Position numbers and translations under genes: made by a program. A stretch of DNA of 12,404 nucleotides. It comes from Candidatus Aminicenantes bacterium UBA876 (GTDB lineage Bacteria > Acidobacteriota > Aminicenantia > UBA2199). Where the stretch lies: positions 1-12,404 of the forward strand of contig DBFQ01000092.1 of assembly GCA_002294665.1 (NCBI GenBank). The letters run 5' to 3'. Under the pieces are notes generated by a model, which was not told the origin of the DNA, searched no databases, and was given only the letters and a program-made list of their open reading frames with translations. Shown here in pieces: positions 1-5,212 of the stretch. Positions within the stretch are counted from its first letter, which is position 1; each line of letters starts with the position of its first letter.

Positions 1-638
1 TTCAGGGTCTTGATGATCTGGGCGACAGTCGATTGTTTCTGCCCGATGGCCACGTAGATGCAGATGACATCCTTTCCCTTCTGGTTGATGATGGTGTCCA
101 GCGCGATCGCGGTTTTCCCGGTCTGACGGTCTCCGATAATCAATTCACGCTGTCCTCGACCGATCGGGATCATGGCGTCCACGGCCTTGATACCGGTCTG
201 CAGGGGCTCCTTCACCGGGAGCCTTTCCACTACGCCGGGAGCGATGCGCTCAATGGGCAGATAATCTTGGGACTCAATCGGGCCCAGGTCGTCCAGTGGT
301 TCTCCCAGGGGATTGACCACGCGCCCGACCAGCGGTTCGCCCACGGGGACAGATATAATCCGGCCGGTACGGTGAACCGGGTCGCCTTCCTTGATGTGGT
401 GTGCTTCTCCGAGTACGACGGCCCCGACGTTATCCTCTTCCAGGTTCATCGCGATGCCCTTGACATCCCCGGGAAAAGCGAGCAATTCGTTGGCCATGAC
501 GTTATCAAGTCCATACAATTGCGCGATACCATCGCCCACTGAGATCACGATGCCGGTTTCTTCTTTGTTGAAATCCAGCTTGAAACCTTCAATTTTTTGC
601 CGGATCAGTTCGCTGATCTCTTCCACGTTGATTTGCAT
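1..638 (-). CDS. atpA: ATP synthase F1 subunit alpha, N-terminal part (cut by window edge)
   Basis: The alpha subunit forms the non-catalytic nucleotide-binding half of the F1 hexamer on the cytoplasmic side of the ATP synthase. Translation from the ATG at 638 gives 212 residues and runs off the window. The start reads [19 protein letters not shown], as in other alpha subunits. The P-loop GDRQTGKT lies at residues 169-176, the same position as in the E. coli protein, and is preceded by the family segment [13 protein letters not shown]. About 300 C-terminal residues are missing from view. An AGGAG ribosome site sits about 7 nt upstream, inside the end of atpH. The atpH stop (TGA, 641-639) directly abuts this ATG, so the two genes are almost certainly co-transcribed and translationally coupled. 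Identification is by recognised motif and by gene order. Confidence 0.97.
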   Translation of the reverse strand, partial: MQINVEEISELIRQKIEGFKLDFNKEETGIVISVGDGIAQLYGLDNVMANELLAFPGDVKGIAMNLEEDNVGAVVLGEAHHIKEGDPVHRTGRIISVPVGEPLVGRVVNPLGEPLDDLGPIESQDYLPIERIAPGVVERLPVKEPLQTGIKAVDAMIPIGRGQRELIIGDRQTGKTAIALDTIINQKGKDVICIYVAIGQKQSTVAQIIKTL

Positions 639-1229
639 TCAGAGCTCCTGTTGCGAAAGTACCGCGCCGGTATCTCTCCCGCCTTCCCCGGCGCCTGCGA
701 TACGCCGTTGAAGTTTGCGCAAGTTCCCGGCCACGGACAGGTCGTAAGCCACGGATCCCCGCTGAATCCGGATCCCGGCAATCAGATCGGGATCAACCGC
801 ATAGACCACATGCACGGGTTTCCGCAGGGCGTTTTCCAATTGTTTTTCCAGTTTCGACCGTAACACGTCATCCATGGGCACCGCAGAAAAAACCTGCATT
901 TTCTCAATGCCGCGACTCTCCAACCACAAATCGTCCATCACCCTCAGGATTTCAGCCAGTCGATCCATCCGGTTTTCATCCAGCAGAGCCAAAAGAAAAT
1001 TCATGGTTTTGGGAGAGAACGTCACCGCCTGTTTCAGCACGTCCAGCAATGCCGTTTTCTGTTCCCGTGAAAGCATGGGTGTAACAAGCCCGGCATGGAG
1101 TTCCTCGCTGGTACTCAGGAGGCGTTGAAACTCCGACAACTGCTTTTTTACCTCGGCATATTCCTCCCGGGACCGCAGCGCCTTGATCAATCCCAGGGCA
1201 TACCGTTTGGACAAGCTACTGCCGGCCAA
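639..1229 (-). CDS. atpH: ATP synthase F1 subunit delta
   Basis: Delta (OSCP-like) ties the top of the F1 hexamer to the peripheral stalk. I place the start at TTG 1229, giving 196 aa that begin MAGSSLSKRYALGLIKALR. The 'kRYAlgL' N-terminus is typical of delta. A GGAGAAG ribosome site at 1233-1239 lies 6 nt before this TTG. An in-frame ATG at 1286 would add 19 atypical residues and a 71-bp overlap with atpF, so I reject it. The C-terminal part (residues about 150-180) has the conserved pattern 'VDPDLIAGIRIQRGSVAYDLSV', seen in delta proteins as 'vd..ligG..i..g...D.Sv'. The gene overlaps the end of atpF by 14 bp and abuts atpA. The C-terminal tail beyond the delta core is Gly/Arg-rich and unremarkable. 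Confidence 0.93.
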   Translation of the reverse strand: MAGSSLSKRYALGLIKALRSREEYAEVKKQLSEFQRLLSTSEELHAGLVTPMLSREQKTALLDVLKQAVTFSPKTMNFLLALLDENRMDRLAEILRVMDDLWLESRGIEKMQVFSAVPMDDVLRSKLEKQLENALRKPVHVVYAVDPDLIAGIRIQRGSVAYDLSVAGNLRKLQRRIAGAGEGGRDTGAVLSQQEL

Positions 1230-1794
1230 TGACTTCTCCGCTGATTTCGATGTTTTTTTCCATAATGCGGCGGTGCCGCTCCGCATCGAGTTGGCCCTGG
1301 ATCTCCTCTTTAAAGCGCTGGATGGCCATCTCCGCCACTCTGTCTTTCAACCGTCTCACCGCGGCGTCCACGCGATTGCCGATCTCTTCCCGGGTCAATC
1401 GGGCGATGCGTTCGGCCTCGGCACGCCCATCCGCCTCGATACGAGAGCGTTCCCGTTTCCCGTTCTCTTCAGCCTGGCGCCTGATTTCGCGGATCTCCGC
1501 TTCCAACCCCTCCAGGCGTTTTTTCAGCGCCGCGTAGTCCGCATCGGAGGCCTGGATGGATTTGCGGCGATCTTCGATATCCGCGCGAACACTTCGGGAT
1601 TGATCGCTTACCAGGCGAATCAATGGTTTGCGCAGCAGATAGATCAGACCGCCGAAAAGCACGGTTGAGTTGAACACTTTCCCCAGGAATCCGAACCAGT
1701 CAAAACCGTGTCCATGGCCACCCGGTTCAGCGCTCCATGCCGTCAAAGAGACCATGATGAATACAATCATGAAGAGTGTTTTCCGCAGGTTCAT
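1216..1794 (-). CDS. atpF: ATP synthase F0 subunit b, with signal-like N-terminus
   Basis: Subunit b is a membrane-anchored coiled-coil that forms the peripheral stalk between the F0 membrane sector and delta/alpha of F1. The 192-aa protein opens with a basic-hydrophobic leader (MNLRKTLFMIVFIMVSLTAW, then SAEPGG) resembling a cleavable signal peptide. A second hydrophobic segment follows at about residues 35-54 (FLGKVFNSTVLFGGLIYLL). After that comes RKPLIRLVSD and a long charged heptad-like helix to the C-terminus (ADIEDRRKSIQ... EAEIREIRRQAEE...). The b family is usually about 155-170 aa without a leader; longer b proteins with a leader are known in Geobacter-type operons. The ATG at 1794 overlaps the b' stop in an ATGA arrangement, which fixes the start. 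Position between b' and delta supports the call. Confidence 0.93.
   Translation of the reverse strand: MNLRKTLFMIVFIMVSLTAWSAEPGGHGHGFDWFGFLGKVFNSTVLFGGLIYLLRKPLIRLVSDQSRSVRADIEDRRKSIQASDADYAALKKRLEGLEAEIREIRRQAEENGKRERSRIEADGRAEAERIARLTREEIGNRVDAAVRRLKDRVAEMAIQRFKEEIQGQLDAERHRRIMEKNIEISGEVIGRQ
1233..1239 (-). promoter_or_regulatory. Ribosome binding site deciding the TTG start of atpH
   Basis: On the minus strand this reads GGAGAAG, ending 3 nt before TTG 1229; its GGAG core ends 6 nt before it. The spacing selects TTG over the upstream in-frame ATG at 1286 and over the second TTG at 1214. The site lies within the atpF coding region, as expected for coupled translation. Confidence 0.7.
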
Positions 1795-2219
1795 TGAAAA
1801 ATCTCACTGATTCGGGCACTGAATTCATCGGCCTGCGCGTAAAGACGCGCTTCCGCGGATTGAATCTCCCGCTCGAGTCGCGCCATCTCACGATCCATGG
1901 TTTCACTGGCCTGCTTCCGGGCGGAGGCGATCCATTCTTCGCGAACGGATTCGCCCTGGGCAACCAGTTCCTCACGCAGTTTCAACGATTGCTGCCGGGC
2001 CTGGCTCAATGATGTTTCGACCCGGCGCGCCCCCTCCTGGATATCGTTCTTCAACGCTTCCAACCTGGTGGAATCCGCTTCGATCATGGCTTCGCGCTGA
2101 TTGATGATTTGACTTACAGGTCGAAAAAAAATCCGCTCCAGAATCAGCATCAGGGCCCATACCAGGCCGAGGATCACCAGAAAGGATAAATCCAAATCGA
2201 GCATATCATTTTTTACCAT
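1791..2219 (-). CDS. atpX: ATP synthase F0 subunit b' (second b-type stalk subunit)
   Basis: This 142-aa protein has one N-terminal membrane helix (about residues 9-30: LDLSFLVILGLVWALMLILE), then the b-family turn FFRPVSQIINQRE and a long charged coiled-coil (residues about 40-140) rich in Glu, Arg and Ala. This is the layout of the b/b' peripheral stalk subunit. Having two different b-type genes in tandem implies a b/b' heterodimer stalk, as known in cyanobacteria, alphaproteobacteria and Geobacter. It is the first gene of the operon: upstream is an 88-bp gap and a divergent gene, so subunits a (atpB) and c (atpE) are encoded elsewhere. The start is uncertain. ATG 2219 gives the full protein, and ATG 2204 (MLDLDLSF) would still keep the helix. 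Neither has a strong Shine-Dalgarno site, and I see no convincing promoter for this strand. Confidence 0.88.
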   Translation of the reverse strand: MVKNDMLDLDLSFLVILGLVWALMLILERIFFRPVSQIINQREAMIEADSTRLEALKNDIQEGARRVETSLSQARQQSLKLREELVAQGESVREEWIASARKQASETMDREMARLEREIQSAEARLYAQADEFSARISEIFQ

Positions 2220-2259
2220 AGAATGGAGCGCGAATCAAGAATACCCGCGACTTTGCCCG

Positions 2260-2289
2260 TTGTGGACTCAATCGGGATTGTGGTATAGT
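2260..2289 (+). promoter_or_regulatory. Putative sigma70-type promoter with extended -10, glycan operon
   Basis: The -10 is TATAGT (2284-2289), preceded by an extended -10 TG (2281-2282). A possible -35, TTGTGG (2260-2265), lies 18 bp upstream. The transcription start would fall near 2296, only about 12 nt before the ATG at 2308. The block CGGGATTnTGnTATA recurs before the DUF434 gene at 9225-9240. Confidence 0.55.
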
Positions 2290-2307
2290 GCGGCCAGGCG
2301 AAAAGCA

Positions 2308-2796
2308 ATGAACGTGGAGAAAACCCTGGCTGAAATCCATGATGTAAAACGGGACGTCATGATCTGGTATCGCTCCGCGGCCGGCATGACCGAACTGGCG
2401 GGAGAAACCGTTGACAAGCAATACCCGCTGGATCTCTGGGAAATGTCCGACCGCGAACTGGACGCCTGGATGGGCGATCAGCTGACCATCCTGAACGACG
2501 TGATCGATCCCCGCCCCATCGCTTCCGAAATCACGTCACACCGCCGTTTTCTGGGGCCGATCATCGTCAAGGTCAAGCGCCTGATCATGAAAGCGCTCAA
2601 CCTGTACACCCATTCGATACTGGAACGACAGCGGCGTTTCAACGGCGAAAGCGTGGCCCTGCAATTGGCCGGATTTATTCGCATTCGCCGCATTCAAGCC
2701 CGCCTGGATGAAATCACGCGCCAGTTGGCGGAGCAACGCGAGATGGAAGCGTTACGCGAAGTACGCGACGGAAAAGATGGGGGAAACCCTTCATGA
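2308..2796 (+). CDS. Unrecognised 162-aa protein, first gene of a glycosyltransferase operon
   Basis: I do not recognise a named function. The protein is soluble, with no signal peptide or membrane helix. The start at ATG 2308 follows a weak AGGCG ribosome site. The central block, residues about 77-113 (SHRRFLGPIIVKVKRLIMK, then ALNLYTHSILERQRRFN), follows the pattern 'R...GP...KR......Y...RQ..FN'. I recall this pattern next to, or as an N-terminal extension on, glycosyltransferases and SAM methyltransferases of polysaccharide clusters. The C-terminal third (about 122-155) is a charged amphipathic helix (IRRIQARLDEITRQLAEQRE) likely to form a coiled coil. The stop overlaps the GT4 start as ATGA, so the two are translationally coupled. 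A partner or scaffold role for the downstream glycosyltransferases is inference. Confidence 0.8.
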   Translation: MNVEKTLAEIHDVKRDVMIWYRSAAGMTELAGETVDKQYPLDLWEMSDRELDAWMGDQLTILNDVIDPRPIASEITSHRRFLGPIIVKVKRLIMKALNLYTHSILERQRRFNGESVALQLAGFIRIRRIQARLDEITRQLAEQREMEALREVRDGKDGGNPS

Positions 2797-4205
2797 GCGC
2801 CGCTCCGATTATCGAAGAACTCGCGAATGCCCTGATTTCGCGCATTCCCCGGTCAAGTGAATTGGACCGCCTGTTGCGACCGGTGCAAAAACCCCATCAC
2901 GGGGATTACCTCTTGCAAGCCTTGAAAACCCTGGCAGCCCGGGACGCTGCCGCGGAATTTACCCGGGCCCTTCGCGCCGCGGCTCAGTGGCTGCGCCTCC
3001 GCCAGGGACCCGCCCGGGCGTTGAACCTGGTTTCGCGCCTGGAAGTAGCCCTGGAGCTGCGCCGCCCGACTCTGGCTTTGTACGATCACACCCTGCACAT
3101 CATCGGCGGCGGGCAGAAGTATGGACTGACCATGCTGGACGCCCTGAAAGACCACTTCAACATCACCATCCTGACTCATCGCCCCATGGAGCCGGCCTCC
3201 ATTCGCGACTGGTATGGCATGGACCTGTCCGACTGCCGTTACCAGACCGTCGAGCTCCCTGAATTCGCCGATTCCGGAGTGCATATCGATCCGGCGCGCA
3301 TCACCCGCGGCATGGACAACCCGTTCCACCGTGTCAGCCGGATCAGCGGCGGATATGACGTATTCATCAACAACAGCATGAATGAAATGGTCTATCCGCT
3401 GTCCGGGATATCCACAATGGTATGTCATTTCCCGGAACGCCGTCCGAACGCTTATTTCTACGCGGACCGCTATGACTACGTGATCTACAACAGCCTGTAT
3501 ACGGCTGAGTGGATCGAGAAGAAATGGAAATTCCGTCCGCACGTGCACATCTATCCGCCGGTGGATATGCCGCCCCCGGAAACTCCCGAAGAAAAAGATC
3601 CCATCATTCTCTCAGTCGCACGTTTTGAACAAGGCGGCAGCAAGCGCCAGAAAGAAATGGTCCAGGCTTTCCTCACCCTGCGCCGCCGTTTCCCGGATGA
3701 AACCCGTGACTGGCACCTGGTCCTGGCCGGGGGAAGCCCGGAAGAAAACCCCTACCTGGAAGAGTTGCGCAAAGAGATCCGCGAAACCGGAGAAACCCAT
3801 ATCCGTTTACGGGTCAATACCAACTCGGATGAACTGCACGCATTGTACCTGCGGGCTTCCATTTTCTGGCACCTGTGCGGTCTTCACCAGACGGACCCGG
3901 CCCTGGTGGAGCACTTCGGCATGACCATTGGTGAGGCGATGCAGAATGGCGTGGTACCGGTGGTTTTTGACGGAGGCGGACAGCGTGAGATCGTCGAGCC
4001 CGGGGAAACCGGATTCCGCGTGCGCACCCTGGAAGAGTTGATCCGCCACACTCGCCGCCTGATCAACGATACCGATCTGCGAAAACGTTGCGGACTGGCT
4101 GCGCTTCAAGCCAGCCGCCGCTTCGACCGCCCGCGATTCACGAAGCAGGTACGTGATTTTTTCACCACGCGCCTCCAACACTATAAAGATCCACAGCTAT
4201 CATGA
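2793..4205 (+). CDS. Glycosyltransferase family 4 (GT-B fold)
   Basis: This is a retaining glycosyltransferase that would move a sugar from a nucleotide-sugar donor to a growing glycan at the cytoplasmic membrane face. The protein has 470 aa. Residues 1-90 are an Arg/Leu-rich helical extension. The N-terminal Rossmann domain starts at about 93 (LALYDHTLHIIGGGQKYGL) with the GGGQ glycine loop at 105-108. The C-terminal domain starts at about 270 with IILSVARFEQGGSKRQKEM. The donor-binding EX7E motif is E373...E381 (EHFGMTIGE), followed by NGVVPVVFDGGGQREIV. GGGQ near the N-terminus together with HFGM...GEAM resembles ALG11-like GT4 enzymes, but donor and acceptor cannot be read from the sequence. 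Four-base overlaps link the gene to both neighbours. The length is slightly above the 350-400 aa usual for GT4 because of the N-terminal extension. Confidence 0.93.
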   Translation: MSAAPIIEELANALISRIPRSSELDRLLRPVQKPHHGDYLLQALKTLAARDAAAEFTRALRAAAQWLRLRQGPARALNLVSRLEVALELRRPTLALYDHTLHIIGGGQKYGLTMLDALKDHFNITILTHRPMEPASIRDWYGMDLSDCRYQTVELPEFADSGVHIDPARITRGMDNPFHRVSRISGGYDVFINNSMNEMVYPLSGISTMVCHFPERRPNAYFYADRYDYVIYNSLYTAEWIEKKWKFRPHVHIYPPVDMPPPETPEEKDPIILSVARFEQGGSKRQKEMVQAFLTLRRRFPDETRDWHLVLAGGSPEENPYLEELRKEIRETGETHIRLRVNTNSDELHALYLRASIFWHLCGLHQTDPALVEHFGMTIGEAMQNGVVPVVFDGGGQREIVEPGETGFRVRTLEELIRHTRRLINDTDLRKRCGLAALQASRRFDRPRFTKQVRDFFTTRLQHYKDPQLS

Positions 4206-5212
4206 AGCCCCTGCTCTCGATCGTCATCCTGACCCGCAACTCCATGAACGTGATTCAACGCTTGATCTTTGCCCTGGAGAACCAGGATTTTCCCTACCCC
4301 GTCGAGTACATCTTCATGGACAACGCCTCCTCGGACGGGACGCGCCAATACCTCGAATCCCTGACCCTGGCACCCCGGCGCGTGGAACACGTTCCCGAGG
4401 GCGAATTCAGCCACAGCGGCACGCGCATGCGCGCCGCCGCCCTGGCTGAAGGAGAATTGGTGGCGTTCTTTACCGATGACATCATTCCCCAGGGCGAAGG
4501 CTTCTTAACGGCCCTCACCCGACCCCTACTGGAAAAACAAGCCCCGGCCGCATACGGGGTCTGGCAGATTGACCCGGCTACATCCGACCCGGTGGACGCC
4601 TGGATGCACAACAATTGGCACCAGGACGCCCTGAAGTTGGTGGAACCGGTTTCGCGCTTCTGCTGGGATTTCTTTACACCCGAATTGCGCCGCCGCCTGT
4701 GCAACTTCGACAATTGCGCATCCTGCATCCGCCGCGACCTGCTGTTACAGGTCCGGTTCCCTGATGTGCCCTATGGCGAAGACATGCTGTTTGCCAAGCG
4801 CCTGGTCCTGGGCGGGCACCGCGTGGCGCTGGCGGCGGATGCCCGTTTCATTCACTGGCATAAGGTGAGTTTCACCTACCTGATGAAACGCATGTGTATC
4901 GACCAGTACCTGAGTATTCCCGAATTCGGCATCTACTACGTGCGACGTAAACTGGGCGTGATCAAGGCGATCGCGATCCGAACGTTGCACCGTACCTGGA
5001 TCGCCTTTTTCAAGGTAAAAATGCCGCTGCCGCGTAAATTCTACTGGAGCGGGTACAACTTCAAGATTCTGTGCGCGGATTTTATCGGCAAGTACATCGG
5101 GGTGTTGAACGAAGAGTCCGCACGGGGATTCTCGCCCGTTAACCGGCGCCTTTTGAAACTGCAGAAAAAGATCGTTCAGGGCATCGAATCGCGCAGCATT
5201 ATCCGCTACTGA
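4202..5212 (+). CDS. Glycosyltransferase family 2, rhamnosyltransferase-like
   Basis: This is a GT-A fold, inverting glycosyltransferase of 336 aa. LSIVILTRNSMNVIQRLIFAL (residues 5-25) is the nucleotide-binding first strand. D40-N-A-S-S-D-G-T follows the usual GT2 'D..S.DGT' pattern. E68-F-S-H71-S-G-T-R matches the 'eF.HG.tRn' motif seen in rhamnosyltransferases of this family. The metal-binding acidic pair is D92-D93 in FFTDDIIP. A catalytic-base candidate lies in YGED (193-194). NFDNCASCIRRDLL (168-181) is the 'n..s.i.R..l' acceptor-side motif. The C-terminal 100 residues are basic and hydrophobic, which suggests membrane association. The gene is last in the operon, overlapping the GT4 gene by ATGA. 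Its TGA lies inside the 3' end of the opposing oxidoreductase gene, so there is no intergenic terminator. Sugar specificity is inferred only from the EF.H.G.R motif. Confidence 0.92.
   Translation: MKPLLSIVILTRNSMNVIQRLIFALENQDFPYPVEYIFMDNASSDGTRQYLESLTLAPRRVEHVPEGEFSHSGTRMRAAALAEGELVAFFTDDIIPQGEGFLTALTRPLLEKQAPAAYGVWQIDPATSDPVDAWMHNNWHQDALKLVEPVSRFCWDFFTPELRRRLCNFDNCASCIRRDLLLQVRFPDVPYGEDMLFAKRLVLGGHRVALAADARFIHWHKVSFTYLMKRMCIDQYLSIPEFGIYYVRRKLGVIKAIAIRTLHRTWIAFFKVKMPLPRKFYWSGYNFKILCADFIGKYIGVLNEESARGFSPVNRRLLKLQKKIVQGIESRSIIRY

Noticed and set aside
33..542. 169-codon open frame antisense to atpA
   Set aside because: atpA is unmistakable on the minus strand (P-loop at the expected residue). 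The antisense product has no recognisable feature.
1230..1286. N-terminal extension of atpH to ATG 1286
   Set aside because: It adds 19 residues unlike delta subunits and a 71-bp overlap with atpF, while TTG 1229 has a good ribosome site and yields the family N-terminus.
2190..2260. Promoter for the ATP synthase operon on the minus strand (TATTCT near 2240, or TTGATT-17-TAAAAA near 2210)
   Set aside because: The first has no -35 at proper spacing. The second would start transcription inside the coding region of b'. Neither is convincing.
2853..3548. 231-codon open frame antisense to the GT4 gene
   Set aside because: Its protein shows no motif, and it lies wholly opposite a GT4 gene with clear catalytic motifs. 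Long antisense frames are expected in GC-rich coding DNA.
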